From NCBI RefSeq assembly GCF_014651075.1, contig NZ_BMWE01000007.1:62001-126000 (forward strand): a stretch of DNA of 64,000 nucleotides, in the 5' to 3' direction. This stretch comes from Streptomyces djakartensis. GTDB lineage: Bacteria; Actinomycetota; Actinomycetes; Streptomycetales; Streptomycetaceae. The position numbers and the translations under genes were made by a program. The notes beneath the pieces are model-generated. The model searched no databases, was not told the origin of the DNA, and saw only the letters and a list, made by a program, of their open reading frames with translations. This document shows, one piece after another, positions 50,293 to 59,819 of the stretch (its first letter is position 1; every line of letters starts with the position of its first letter).

Positions 50293-50727
50293 GCAGCCGT
50301 CCCGGGTATGGGATTGATCACAGCGGAGTCGGGCCCTGTTGGTCCGCACGCATCATCCGAAGCCACCGGTCTGACCATGCGGGCGACGGTTTCGGCCACC
50401 CCCCACGCTCTCTTCACATGCTGGTCGACACCGTCGAGGCCCGATGGACGATGGCGCGTTTTCTTGCGGTTTGTCTGTGGGTCGAGCTCCTGCATGGGCG
50501 GCGAGTGTACTCACAGAAAAACCGGTGAGCGCGCCGGAAACAAGCTGGGTGATCTGCCGCGACGACGGGTGTGACACTTGGCGCCGTCGGTGCGCTGGAG
50601 TGGTGGGGTGCGGGGCAGTGTGTCTTCACATCTGCCCTTGCCGGAGCCGGCCTTCCGAAGGGCCACGGCCGCCGTCGCCGGTGATTTTCGGCCACCAGGT
50701 CGACGGCGGACCGTGGATCGGTGGCCG
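50293..50727. other. Intergenic region without a recognisable gene
   Basis: 435 bases between the glycosyltransferase start and the DUF4190-like stop. No protein-like frame or strong hairpin is seen; the AT-richer stretch near 50450-50520 is a reasonable promoter area for the glycosyltransferase. Confidence 0.4.
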
Positions 50728-51015
50728 CTAGCCGCCCACGTACCAGCTGAAGCCTCCGTTGCTGGCGGCGACGGCCAGGAGCACCAGCCACAGGACGATG
50801 TCGACGACACCGAGGATGATGCCGGCCTTCGCCATTCCGGCGCCGTTCTTGACCGCTGCCTGACGGCGCGCGACGGCACCGAGGATGATGGCCACAGGGC
50901 CCAGGATGATGTTCAGGAAGATCAGCCCGATGACGCCGCAGCAGAGGCTCGCGATCGCCAGGCCGTTGGTGCGCGATCCGGAGGAAGCGGCAGGGGAACT
51001 GCCGTAACTCGTCAT
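50728..51015 (-). CDS. DUF4190-like small membrane protein
   Basis: 95 residues, two membrane hairpins: NGLAIASLCCGVIGLIFLNI, ILGPVAIILGAVARRQAAVKNGAGMAKAGIILGVVDIVLWLVLL. The 'ILGPVAIILGA.AR' and 'GMAKAGIILG' segments fit DUF4190. Function unknown. Confidence 0.8.
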   Translation of the reverse strand: MTSYGSSPAASSGSRTNGLAIASLCCGVIGLIFLNIILGPVAIILGAVARRQAAVKNGAGMAKAGIILGVVDIVLWLVLLAVAASNGGFSWYVGG

Positions 51016-51347
51016 TGGATACTCCCGGTTGTCGGTTGCACGGACCGAACGGGCCGCACTCTCCTTACTGTTGAGTCGCTTGCTTCCGAATGCCCCTCCG
51101 AGGCGTTCCCATGTCAGCGAACTCCGGGCGGGCCGGGCCCGCGGGGCGCGAGCAGCAACCCGAACCGTTTCCTGCTTTACACCCGAAAATGGTTCTGACG
51201 TATGAGAATTCGGGTTATCGCGGGCGGCGGTGTAACGCGATGACGCTTGCCCAACGCAGAAGCAGGGAGAAGCGGTGCGACGATCCGGGGCGCAATTGTG
51301 ATCCGGGGTGAGCGCGCCGGAACGGCCCCCCTCAGATCGGAATTCCT
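51016..51347. other. Divergent intergenic region
   Basis: 332 bases between a DUF4190-like gene and a small membrane protein gene. It is comparatively AT-rich around 51170-51240 (TTTACACCCGAAAATGG, TATGAGAATTCGGG), probably promoters. No clear operator or RNA gene was seen. Confidence 0.4.
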
Positions 51348-51710
51348 GTGAGCAACATCGACCCGGCTCCCGGATATCAGCCGTACGACCAGCCCCCGCA
51401 GAGCCCCGGCCCGGACCGCTCCGTACGGCGTCAGCACACCGGTCGACGCGCGGCCCTCACCATCTGCACGATCGCCGACATCGCCGCGGCCCTGCTCGGC
51501 CTGTGGATTCTTCTTTTCCTTCTCGAGGCGAACCAGGCAAATGTGTTCGTCGAGTTCGTGAGAGGGGCGGCGGACTGGCTTGCCTGGTGGTCTCAGGACA
51601 TTTTCACGATGGACACAGAGGGTCTACGAGTCATCCTCAATTACGGTCTTCCGGCCGTCATGTATTTGCTGATCGGTCATGGGATCGCCGCTCGGCTGAA
51701 CCGAGCCTGA
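51348..51710 (+). CDS. Small membrane protein of unknown family
   Basis: 120 residues. A Pro/Gln-rich N-terminus (PGYQPYDQPPQSPGP) precedes two membrane segments (ICTIADIAAALLGLWILLFLL and VILNYGLPAVMYLLIGHGIA) joined by FVEFVRGAADWLAWWSQDIF. Codons here are noticeably less GC-biased in third position (ATT, CTT, AAT, GCA) than in neighbouring genes, hinting at a different origin or weak expression. The GTG is the first available start. Confidence 0.6.
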   Translation: MSNIDPAPGYQPYDQPPQSPGPDRSVRRQHTGRRAALTICTIADIAAALLGLWILLFLLEANQANVFVEFVRGAADWLAWWSQDIFTMDTEGLRVILNYGLPAVMYLLIGHGIAARLNRA

Positions 51711-51932
51711 CAGCGGCTGACGCGTCCAGCCCGGCCTGGCGTCGATCACCGGTCGGCGCCGGACCGCGGCCGGGACGCGTGGTCCCTACAGCAGCGTCGG
51801 CGCGTATCTACCCGGACACCGTGCCCGCCCAGACGGCGCTGGTCGCGGGACTGCTGGGACGGCTGACGGAACCGCCGCACGGCTGAGCACGCGCCCCCCT
51901 TCGGCGCAGGCGCATTCCGCAGCGGCCGGGCC

Positions 51933-52262
51933 TCACTTGGCCGGCAGGCTCCCGGCGAAGGCGCGCCCCTCGTCGAGCCATGCGCCGAGCGCGTCGTCCT
52001 CCGCGACCGCCGCGCCGTCGACCACGACCCAGCCGCGCATCGGCCGGCCGGTCATGTCGAAGACCCGCGCCCCCGGCCGGGCCAGGGCCGCGTCGGTCGC
52101 CTCGGGGCCGACCCGGACCATGAGGTCGTCGCCGGTGACACCGACGGCCATGTTGCCCCGGTACAGGAACGCCACCCCGCCGAACATGCGCTTCTCGCTG
52201 ATGGCCGGGTCCGCCCCGAGCCGCTCCCGGATCCGCTCCGCCAGCCCCTCGTCGTACGCCAT
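51933..52262 (-). CDS. TfoX/Sxy N-terminal-domain protein
   Basis: 109 residues: AYDEGLAERIRERLGADPAISEKRMFGGVAFLYRGNMAVGVTGDDLMVRVGPE... with the KRMFGGVAF motif typical of the TfoX/Sxy N-terminal family. Despite the name, stand-alone members in actinomycetes have no shown role in competence. The previous gene's stop, upstream on this strand, is nine bases from this start, so it is probably co-transcribed with the SRPBCC gene. The 222 bases between its stop and the gene to the left contain only a short unassigned fragment. Confidence 0.85.
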   Translation of the reverse strand: MAYDEGLAERIRERLGADPAISEKRMFGGVAFLYRGNMAVGVTGDDLMVRVGPEATDAALARPGARVFDMTGRPMRGWVVVDGAAVAEDDALGAWLDEGRAFAGSLPAK

Positions 52263-52271
52263 CGCCGTCCC

Positions 52272-52721
52272 TCACTCCTGTTCCACGAGCCGCGCTTGAA
52301 GGTCGCGCAGGTCCTTCACGAGGTTGCCCCGCACCTGCCGGGCCAGCAGCGGCGCGGCCAGCCGGTAGAGGCCTCCCGGGCCGCCCCGCACGCGGATGCG
52401 GGCGCGCGTACCGAGCGGGTGGGACTCGAAGGTGTACGTGACGTGCATGGGCATGGGACCGGCCACGGAGATCATGTCCAGCAGCCATGGCGGCTCGTAC
52501 GAGGCGACCCGCAGGACGTAGTCGATGCGCCGGCCCAGGAAGTACGCCGTACGGGTCACCTCGGCTCCGCGGCCGAAGCCTCCTTCCGGCGCCTCGCCGG
52601 TCAGTTCGGCCGTACGGATGCCCTGGGTCCAGTCGGCGTCGTGGCGCCAGTCCATGGCGTACGCGGCCACGCGTTCGGGCGGCAGGGGGATGACGCGCTC
52701 GGCCGTCACGTCGATCGTCAT
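52272..52721 (-). CDS. SRPBCC (START-like) family protein
   Basis: 149 residues, helix-grip pattern: VTAERVIPLPPERVAAYAMDWRHDADWTQGIRTAEL..., LDMISVAGPMPMHVTYTFESHPLGTRARIRVRG, then a long C-terminal helix. SRPBCC proteins bind lipids or polyketides, or act as cyclases. The ligand is unknown. It starts an operon of two with the TfoX-like gene and is divergent from the beta-helix gene. Confidence 0.83.
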   Translation of the reverse strand: MTIDVTAERVIPLPPERVAAYAMDWRHDADWTQGIRTAELTGEAPEGGFGRGAEVTRTAYFLGRRIDYVLRVASYEPPWLLDMISVAGPMPMHVTYTFESHPLGTRARIRVRGGPGGLYRLAAPLLARQVRGNLVKDLRDLQARLVEQE

Positions 52722-52940
52722 GGACCTCAGCGTGCGCCTGTCCAGCAGAAGTCACCACCGGGTGGGGACGCGGGAGCGTCCGGACGGCTCATGGAGAGTT
52801 GCCGCCCTGTTCCCCCTACCGGAAAGTCAAAACAGATCGGCGAGCCGAATTTTCCGGATGCCCATGTGTGCCGTGGCTCAGCGGCCGCGCCTTCGGCGTG
52901 GCTGTGATCGCCGGTTTCCCCAGCGACGAAGGAGTAACGC

Positions 52941-54146
52941 GTGAAGAGGCGGCTTATTGTCTCGGCGTGTGCGGCACTTGCTGCGGCACTTTCTGCGATG
53001 CCCAGCCACGCGGCGCAGACCACGCTCGTTGTCGATGACAACGGGGCGCAGTGCCCGGGCGCGGGTTTCACATCGATCCAGGCGGCGGTCAACGCGGCGA
53101 TACCAGGCTCGACGATCAGAGTCTGCCCCGGGACGTACAACGAAGTGGTCACCGTGAACAAGGCGAACCTGCAGCTGGTGGGGCCGCGTACGCCCGCCGA
53201 CTGCACACAGCCCGGAGCACCGAACCCGGCCACTGACGCGATCGTCCAGGCGGACAACGCGGCCGGCGGTGTCGTCAACCTGGTGGAGAACGGCATCCGT
53301 TTCCAGCGCTTCACGGTCCAGAACAACACGCTCGGCCCCGGCGTCTTCACCGGTGCCTCGTTCTCCGGACACGGAGTTCAGCAGAATCTGGTGCAGAACA
53401 ATGTGCTCGGGGTCTACTTCAACTCCGACGGCGCGACCGATTCCACGGTCACGCGGAACTGCATTCGCCAGAACAACCAAGCAGGGGCGGCCTCCGGTAA
53501 CGGAATCTACTCCGACCTGGGTCTGAGCGACGCGGACATCGTGCAGAACGCCTTCTTCGACAACGACTCCTCCGCGCTCGTCCTGACCGGAGGGGCGCCG
53601 GGAGCCGTGGACGCCGTCGACATCGACACGAACACGTCCCAGCAGGACGGTTCGCTGCTGGCCGTCTTCAACTCCACCGACACCAGGGTGCGGGGGAACA
53701 CCGTGAGGAACGGCACCGGCTCCGCGATCTTCGTGGGCAACGACAACACCGCACTGCAGATCCTCTCGAACAACATCACCGGAAGCGGCCGTGGCGTGCG
53801 GACCAGCATCGACTTCGGCGGAGGGCCGAGCAGCAACGTCAGAATCACCTCCAACGTGATCAGCGGCTCCACCAGCACCGACGGCATCAGCGTGGGCCCG
53901 AACTCGCTCACCGGCTCCTTCATCTCGTCGAACCTCGCCTTCAACAACCCCAGGGACGGCATCCGCGTCGACGCGGGCGGCAACGCGGGCAATCAGATCA
54001 CCGGCAACGTGCTCAGGAACAACGCCGAGCACGACTGCCATGACGACACCGTCGGCGCGGGAACCGCCGGCACGGCCAACACATGGCGGAGCAACGCGGG
54101 GCTGACCGAGAACCGCCCGGGCCTGTGCCGCGGCACGCCGTCCTGA
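52941..54146 (+). CDS. Secreted right-handed beta-helix protein
   Basis: 401 residues. A signal peptide (MKRRLIVSACAALAAALSAMPSHA) leads into a pectate-lyase-like beta-helix: the first rung FTSIQAAVNAAIPGSTIRVCPGTYNEVVTV, then many rungs with asparagine ladders (VQNNVLGVYFNS, ILSNNITGSGRGV, ITGNVLRNNAEHD). The helix is capped by Cys residues near the C-terminus. Such proteins bind or cleave polysaccharides; no catalytic set is assigned. AAGGAG precedes the GTG. Confidence 0.85.
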   Translation: MKRRLIVSACAALAAALSAMPSHAAQTTLVVDDNGAQCPGAGFTSIQAAVNAAIPGSTIRVCPGTYNEVVTVNKANLQLVGPRTPADCTQPGAPNPATDAIVQADNAAGGVVNLVENGIRFQRFTVQNNTLGPGVFTGASFSGHGVQQNLVQNNVLGVYFNSDGATDSTVTRNCIRQNNQAGAASGNGIYSDLGLSDADIVQNAFFDNDSSALVLTGGAPGAVDAVDIDTNTSQQDGSLLAVFNSTDTRVRGNTVRNGTGSAIFVGNDNTALQILSNNITGSGRGVRTSIDFGGGPSSNVRITSNVISGSTSTDGISVGPNSLTGSFISSNLAFNNPRDGIRVDAGGNAGNQITGNVLRNNAEHDCHDDTVGAGTAGTANTWRSNAGLTENRPGLCRGTPS

Positions 54147-54162
54147 CCTGAGTGACGGGCAG

Positions 54163-54197
54163 CACAAAGGCCCAGGTCCTCGACCTGGGCCTTTGTG
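54163..54197. terminator. 16-bp perfect hairpin between convergent genes
   Basis: CACAAAGGCCCAGGTC pairs perfectly with GACCTGGGCCTTTGTG around a 3-base loop, ending in TTTGTG. It lies between the beta-helix and FG-GAP stops and suits both directions. Confidence 0.9.
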
Positions 54198-54231
54198 GGG
54201 AGCCGGTGCTCCCCGCACGATCGCGTGCTTC

Positions 54232-57200
54232 TCACATGACGGCCCGGTACCCCTGCCAGCCGGTCGCGATCTTCGTGCGGCCGCCGAACGACCCCTTGCC
54301 GTCACCGCTGTTGCGGTACAGGTTGCCGCTGGTGTCGCGCGAGACGAGGTCCGTCCTGCCGTCGCCGGTGATGTCACCGGCCGCGACGACCGCGTTGTAG
54401 GAAGCGCCCCAGTTCGAGAACACCTTCACGCGGGCCCTGAACGTGCCCGTGCCGGTGCCGTCGTACCGGTACAGGTTGTTCGACGTGTCCTGCGCGAGCA
54501 GGTCGCCGACGCCGTCTCCGTTGAGGTCACCGGCCCCGACGACCTTCTTGTACGTCTTCCAGTCGTCGTACAGCTTCACGCGCGCCGACAGCTTGCCCGT
54601 GCTGGTCCCCTTGTACAGGTAGACCGTGCCGGTCGAGGCGTTCCGGGCGACCAGGTCCGGGCGGCCGTCCCCGCTCACGTCACCGGGCGCGGTCAGCACG
54701 TCGTACTGGGTCCAGCCGGAGGTGCCGAGTGAGGTGTACGGCGTCGAGGGCGTCACCGCCGTGCCGCAGGCCGGTCGGTGGGCGCGCAGGGCGCCGCTGC
54801 TCAGCCGGACCAGGACGTCGTTGCAACGGTCGCCGCTGAGATCGCCGAACGGCACGAACTTCGCGGTGGTGGGCCAGCCGGTGCCGGAGACCTTGCCGCT
54901 CAGCGTGCCCGTGCCGGTGCCGCGCTGGATGGTGAGGGTGCCCGAGGAGTTGAGGGTGAGGACGTCGCCCGCCCCGTCCTGGCCCGCGTGGTCACGCGGT
55001 GCCGCGGCTCCCGCCGTGACCGCGACGGTGCCGGAGAGGCTGAGGGCGGCGCCCTGGCCGTCGGCGGGCTGGGCGGTGAGCGTCCAGACGTAGGTGCCGT
55101 TGCTGACCAGGTGGCCCGCCGAGTCCTTGCCGTCCCAGGCGGCCTTCAGCAGACCGCGGGCCTCGGAGCCGGACACCGTACGTACGGTGGTGCCGGACGC
55201 CTTGTGGCGGATGGTCACCTTCCAGGAGGCGGCTGGCTTCGACAGCCACCAGGTACCGGACCAGCTCGCGGCCCCGGACGTGACCGTGGAGTCGATGGCC
55301 GACAGCGCGGACGCCGGAACGCCGGTCGGCACCAGGTGGACGCGCTGCTCGCGGTCGGCGTAGGCCACGCCGCCGCCGAAGCGGTCCACCGTCCAGTTCA
55401 GGCCCGCCCTGAGATTGTCCTGGCCGATGTCGGTCCAGTCGGCCAGCTTGCGGCTCGGCAGCTCCTTGTGATCGCCGCTGGACGGAAGCCCGTCGTGCAG
55501 GTCGATGAGGTTCAGCCCGCTGCCGGACTGGGAGCCGCCGACGCGCTCGACGAGATAGCCGTCGCCGAGGAGGACCCTGCTCGCCGGGGCGGTGGCGGTC
55601 CGCTTGGACGTACGGTCGTACACGCCGGAGCCCCGCACGTCGCCCCAGTTGTCCACGCAGGTCCAGTACACCCAGCGGCCCACGGCCTGGAGGTCGGACG
55701 GAGTGCAGCCGTTGCGGGTGGTGAAGGACTCCACCGCGGTGCCGGACGGCAGCCGGGTCGCCGTGACCTTTCCTCCCGTCGCCGCGCCGCTCCACAGGGT
55801 GTCGCCCCAGACGGCCGCGGCGACCCGTTCCCGCTTCTGCAGGACCTTGCCCGCCTGACCCTCGGCGAACTCGCCGAGGTACTGGGCGCCGGAGGAAGCG
55901 CCGTCGACGACCGCGTACCGCCCGGAGAGGTCCTTGAGCCGCGGGGTGGAGTCGCCCGTGTCGAGGGTCGGGCCCCAGTTCGTGGCGCCGTTGGCGCGCA
56001 GCATGGTCAGGCCCGACTCGGTGGCGTTGTGGCGGCCGTGGTGGCCGGTGCCGTCGGCGAACATCCTCAGGCAGTGGGTGGAGCCGGGATCGCAGTCGCC
56101 CTCCCGCCCGCCGACCAGCCCGTCCACGGTCGCCTTGGTGACGCCCGGAGTGCCGGTCGTGGTGAACCAGGTGCTGCGATAGGCGCCGATGATCGTGCCC
56201 GGCTCGTACAGCGTGCTGTTGCCGGCCGTGGTGAGGATGCCGCTGCCGAGGGAGAGGCCGTGGACCTGCGCCGGCATCGACCGCACGGCTGTCAGGCGCT
56301 TGCGCGTGACCGTGCCGTCGCCGGCCCGGGCGACCCGGTACACGCCCCAGTCGAGGTCGCCCTGGTCGACGTACCGCGCGGCGCCCGCCACGAGGACCGA
56401 GCCGTCCGGTGCCTGGACCAGTCCGTGGGCGGCCGGATTCATCACCTCGGTGAGGTCGGTGTCCGTGCCGTCGGAGCTGAGGGCGTACAGCGGCTGGCCC
56501 CGGTACTTGTTGTCGCCGGGGGACACCGGTTCCATGCCGAGCAGCTTGTCGCCGATGATGCCGTACGCGGCCTGGTAGGTCAGGGCGGCCGTGTCGAAGG
56601 TGCGGGGCGCGGCGGACGAGTCGTCCCGGTCGTACAGGTCCGCCTTGCCGCGCCCGCTGCGCAGCCGCAGGATCGAGTCGGTGCCCAGCCGGAAGCCGGT
56701 CACCTCCCAGTCGTCCTCCGGGTCGACCCGGTCGGGCAGCTCGCCGAACACGCCGAGGGAGAGCTCCACGATGCCCCAGTGGGTCTGGCTCTCCTCGCCG
56801 TCGGCGGTCTTGTAGCGGACGATGAGGGACCGCGCGTCGCCGTCCTCGACCACCACGTCGGACGCACCGTCCGGCAGCCCGGCCACGGGGGTCCGTACGA
56901 CCTGGCCGTCGGCCCGGACGCGGGACAGCTGGTAGGCGTTCGGGTTGCCGTTGGCCCCGCTGGTGCTGGTGAGGACGGTGGCGCCGAAGGTCCCCTGGTA
57001 GGTGTGGCCTTCGGGCACCGGCACAACGGCGGTGCCGCCCGACGTCCCCGCGCCCTGGAGGAGGGTGACCTGACGGTCCTCCTCCGAGTAGAGGGCCACG
57101 GTGTCGGAACCGTCCCCGTAGTAGCCGGGCTTGAAGGACGCGGCCTGACGGAAGTACCCGCTGTCGATGTCGTACTCCACCGGCGCGTCCAGCCGCTGCT

Positions 57201-57519
57201 TCAGCTCGGTCGTGGTGCCGGTGGCGTACTCCGTCCACAGCAGCCGGTCGTCGCCCTCCTGGCCCCAGAGGAAGCCGCTGGTCCCCGCGTTGAGGATCTG
57301 CGTGGCCCTGGGGACGGCACGTGCAGCGGCGGGCAGCACGAACTCGCCGGCCGTGGTCGGCAGCGGTGCGGCCGCCGCCGGGTACGGCATCGCGGCGAGC
57401 GGGAGGCTGAGTGTCAGGGCGGTCGTCAGGACGGCCGCGGTACGTGCCACCGGCGGGCCGAGGCGTACTGAGCGTGAACCATGAACCGGTCTGTGTCCGT
57501 GCCGGCCGAGTCGGGCCAC
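54232..57519 (-). CDS. Large secreted FG-GAP/VCBS-repeat protein
   Basis: 1,095 residues. A signal peptide (ARTAAVLTTALTLSLPLAAMPYPAAA) precedes a beta-propeller-like region (about 50-740). A FlgD-like Ig domain follows (about 755-860; LLKAAWDGKDSAGHLVSNGTYVWTL) and then four FG-GAP/VCBS calcium-binding repeats (GDLSGDRCNDVLV, GDVSGDGRPDLVAR, GDLNGDGVGDLLAQ, GDITGDGRTDLVSR). It is probably a cell-surface or extracellular binding protein. The GTG with AGGAGG four bases upstream was chosen; the ATG ten codons earlier lacks an RBS. Confidence 0.88.
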   Translation of the reverse strand: MARLGRHGHRPVHGSRSVRLGPPVARTAAVLTTALTLSLPLAAMPYPAAAAPLPTTAGEFVLPAAARAVPRATQILNAGTSGFLWGQEGDDRLLWTEYATGTTTELKQRLDAPVEYDIDSGYFRQAASFKPGYYGDGSDTVALYSEEDRQVTLLQGAGTSGGTAVVPVPEGHTYQGTFGATVLTSTSGANGNPNAYQLSRVRADGQVVRTPVAGLPDGASDVVVEDGDARSLIVRYKTADGEESQTHWGIVELSLGVFGELPDRVDPEDDWEVTGFRLGTDSILRLRSGRGKADLYDRDDSSAAPRTFDTAALTYQAAYGIIGDKLLGMEPVSPGDNKYRGQPLYALSSDGTDTDLTEVMNPAAHGLVQAPDGSVLVAGAARYVDQGDLDWGVYRVARAGDGTVTRKRLTAVRSMPAQVHGLSLGSGILTTAGNSTLYEPGTIIGAYRSTWFTTTGTPGVTKATVDGLVGGREGDCDPGSTHCLRMFADGTGHHGRHNATESGLTMLRANGATNWGPTLDTGDSTPRLKDLSGRYAVVDGASSGAQYLGEFAEGQAGKVLQKRERVAAAVWGDTLWSGAATGGKVTATRLPSGTAVESFTTRNGCTPSDLQAVGRWVYWTCVDNWGDVRGSGVYDRTSKRTATAPASRVLLGDGYLVERVGGSQSGSGLNLIDLHDGLPSSGDHKELPSRKLADWTDIGQDNLRAGLNWTVDRFGGGVAYADREQRVHLVPTGVPASALSAIDSTVTSGAASWSGTWWLSKPAASWKVTIRHKASGTTVRTVSGSEARGLLKAAWDGKDSAGHLVSNGTYVWTLTAQPADGQGAALSLSGTVAVTAGAAAPRDHAGQDGAGDVLTLNSSGTLTIQRGTGTGTLSGKVSGTGWPTTAKFVPFGDLSGDRCNDVLVRLSSGALRAHRPACGTAVTPSTPYTSLGTSGWTQYDVLTAPGDVSGDGRPDLVARNASTGTVYLYKGTSTGKLSARVKLYDDWKTYKKVVGAGDLNGDGVGDLLAQDTSNNLYRYDGTGTGTFRARVKVFSNWGASYNAVVAAGDITGDGRTDLVSRDTSGNLYRNSGDGKGSFGGRTKIATGWQGYRAVM

Positions 57520-57696
57520 CGTTCCTCCTGGAAGGCAAGAAGAAGGCATGGCGGGACGTACGGCAACGCCCTGGCATTTCCCCCGGCCCCCCGGCCGCTC
57601 CCCCCACGCGCGTGCGGGGAGCCTAACAGCATGTCCATGACTTCCACACGCGTCAACCGGCCTGCACGGGGCTTCTCTTGTCCGCGGGCCGGCAGC

Positions 57697-58470
57697 TCAG
57701 CGCACCGGGAAGCCGCACGAGTAGCCCCGCTCCTTGAGCCAGGGGAGGATCCGGCGCAGGGCCTCGACGGTCTGGGAACGGTCGCCGCCCGCGTCGTGGA
57801 AGAGGATCGTCGGCCCGTTCGGCAGCTCCCGCTCGACGGTGGCGACCATGGCGTCCGCACCCGGCCGCTCGAAGTCCTTGGAGTCGACGTTCCAGCCCAG
57901 CGGGCGCATACCCCGGGAGGCGGCCAGCTTGCGGCTGTAGGGGGTGAAGGCCCCGCCCGGCGCCCGGTAGTACACCGGCCGCACGCCCCCTGACGCCTCG
58001 ATGATCATGCGTTCGGCGTCGAGGATCTGCTGCGCCTGGTAGGCCTGGGACTTCCGGTCCATGGTGGTGTCGTGCGACACCGAGTGGTTGCACAGCCGGT
58101 GCCCGGCCGCGACCACCTTCTTCACGAGGCCGGGGTGAGCCCGGGCCTGCGTCCCCACCATGCAGAACGTGGCCTTCACCCCGTGCTCCCGCAGCACGTC
58201 GAGCATGGGAGGCGTCCACACGGGGTCCGGGCCGTCATCGATGGTGATGTTGACGCCGCGCGCTCCCTCGTCCGAGGCGTGCGCGATGGTCACCGCGACC
58301 GGCTTGACGCCACCGCCCGGCGTGGCCGACGCGGTCGCCTTCGGCGACGAGCCGCCCTCGGCACCGGCCTGCGCGGTCCACACCGAGGCACCGGTGGCGA
58401 GCAGCGTCACCCCGAGCGCCGCTCCGAGCACCTTGCCGTACCAGCCCCGCCCGCCGCCGTGTCGTGCCAT
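57697..58470 (-). CDS. Secreted polysaccharide deacetylase (NodB/CE4), intact
   Basis: 257 residues. A signal or anchor helix (GKVLGAALGVTLLATGASVW) precedes a CE4 domain with the full metal site: Asp78 and Asp79 in TIDDGPDP, His129 and His133 in NHSVSH, Arg in YYRAPGG and His in ILFHDAGG. It should remove N-acetyl groups from chitin, peptidoglycan or a similar polymer. It contrasts with the degenerate deacetylase fused to the glycosyltransferase in this window. Confidence 0.92.
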   Translation of the reverse strand: MARHGGGRGWYGKVLGAALGVTLLATGASVWTAQAGAEGGSSPKATASATPGGGVKPVAVTIAHASDEGARGVNITIDDGPDPVWTPPMLDVLREHGVKATFCMVGTQARAHPGLVKKVVAAGHRLCNHSVSHDTTMDRKSQAYQAQQILDAERMIIEASGGVRPVYYRAPGGAFTPYSRKLAASRGMRPLGWNVDSKDFERPGADAMVATVERELPNGPTILFHDAGGDRSQTVEALRRILPWLKERGYSCGFPVR

Positions 58471-58675
58471 GTCCGCCCCCGCTTTCGCGCAGTCCCTCGC
58501 CGGTCCTCGGTCACCTCGTGACCACTTGGCAGGACGAGGGGCGGCGGCCGAGGGATGCGTCCGTTACCGATCACGGACAATCTCGACGGAGTTCGCGCAC
58601 AACCCGTCGGCGGCGGCGGCCGGAGCCGGGCCTGATCCGCCGGATGAGCGGCTGACGCCCTGTGGGACGCCCGCC

Positions 58676-58810
58676 TCACGCACCGAGGCCGTCGAGCAGC
58701 ATGGCGAGCCCTCCCCGGAACGCCTGGTCGGCACCGACCCCGCGGGCGCGCCGGGCGGTCTCGGTCATGAGCGGGAACTCGTCGGGCGGCAGCTCGGAGA
58801 GGGCTGTCGT
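58676..58810 (-). pseudogene. TetR-family C-terminal fragment
   Basis: The minus strand encodes SELPPDEFPLMTETARRARG-VGADQAFRGGLAMLLDGLGA and stops. This is the usual end of TetR-type repressors (a helix ending in FRGGLAMLLDGL). The HTH and remaining core are absent, and the frame upstream is not protein-like. Confidence 0.55.
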
Positions 58811-58986
58811 TCCCCGGACCGGACAGCGGCCCGAGATGTTCCAGTGGGAAAGGCGGCCGTACGCGGAGTTCGGTGTGGAACGGTCACCCCGCGCGCTGCT
58901 CAGTCCGCGAGCCTGGGGACCGTCGTCCGGGCCGTCGTGAGCGGCGTGCGTGAAGTCGCCCGTGGGCGGGAGTACTTGCCGGGGCC

Positions 58987-59160
58987 GGTCGGTACGAAGG
59001 GCGGCTCGGCCTGCCCGCCGACTTCCTCGTCGCGTCCGGCGGCCGGGTGCTCGCCGCCGAGTACGGCGAGCACGTCCACGGCCGGTGGCCGGTCGGCGAA
59101 CTGCTGCGACTGGCGGCCGGCGCACCGCGTACGCCCCGCCCGGATCCGACGGCTCGGTGA
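58987..59160 (+). pseudogene. Peroxiredoxin-like C-terminal fragment
   Basis: GRYEGRLGLPADFLVASGGRVLAAEYGEHVHGRWPVGELLRLA resembles the end of peroxiredoxin-like (AhpC/TSA) family proteins, in which LPADFLIAxxGxVLAxxYGxHxxDxWxV is common. The catalytic part is missing and a stop lies shortly upstream in frame, so it is a remnant. Confidence 0.5.
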
Positions 59161-59440
59161 GACGTGATCCCCTTCGGCCGGTCCGGGAGGTCTACGCCGT
59201 CCCGCGTGGCGCCGCGTGGGTGCCCGAGGCGGTGTCCTGCGCGCCCTCGAGCGGCCAGTTCTCCTCCTGCCCGAAGTCGGGAGCCTGGAAGGGACTTGTC
59301 GTCGGAGTGGGCGATGCCGCTGGGGAGCGGCGGGGTTCCCCGTACGGGGCGGAGAACAACGGCTTCAGATCGATGGGAGAGCTCTCTTTCGGTACAGGTC
59401 CCCTGAGGGGCCTGGTGTGCCGTGACCGGGCACAGCGGTG

Positions 59441-59662
59441 CTACAGCTTGGTCATCTTTGCGTACGGGCTGAGGATCCGCATCTGCGACGATCCGAAATC
59501 CACCAGTGCGGCGATTCCGTCCTCGATGCCGATGACCCGGCCGAGGCCGTACACGTCATGGGTGACCTGATCGCCCAGTGCGAAGTGCTTGGGAACCGGT
59601 GTGACCGGGGCCTTGAAGGGGCTGGTGGGCAGATGACGCTTCGGTGCCGCAGGCTTTGTCAT
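59441..59662 (-). CDS. Small protein with UvrD/CarD-like Tudor domain
   Basis: 73 residues. A basic, Pro-rich N-terminus precedes FALGDQVTHDVYGLGRVIGIEDGIAALVDFGSSQMRILSPYAKMTKL, which matches the C-terminal Tudor-like domain of UvrD/PcrA helicases and the related CarD fold. The free-standing form may bind RNA polymerase or nucleic acid. ATG chosen as the only start. Confidence 0.75.
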   Translation of the reverse strand: MTKPAAPKRHLPTSPFKAPVTPVPKHFALGDQVTHDVYGLGRVIGIEDGIAALVDFGSSQMRILSPYAKMTKL

Positions 59663-59819
59663 GGTTCAGTATGCGCCCATGTGGCCGACGCTCGTTGTGG
59701 CGCTCGGCACAGATCAGGACGGCGACCATGGTGCCGCGCCACTGACCTGCGGTTTCGGAGACCGGTGCGGCGAGAATCGATCGCGGTTCTCCTCCCGGCC
59801 ACGGCCCCCGCCTTCGTGT

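Larger units (their letters stand above)
58471..59440. other. Region of gene fragments, no intact gene
   Basis: About 970 bases upstream of the deacetylase. Two decayed coding remnants are visible (given separately). The last ~280 bases before the UvrD/CarD-like stop hold a frame containing SCAPSSGQFSSCPKSGAWKG that is not recognised. No transposase is seen. Confidence 0.5.

Noticed and set aside
51933..52262. Competence regulator
   Set aside because: Only the TfoX N-terminal domain is present and Streptomyces members are not linked to natural competence.
54778..57471. An 897-codon open frame on the + strand
   Set aside because: Antisense to the FG-GAP protein; no domain features, low complexity.
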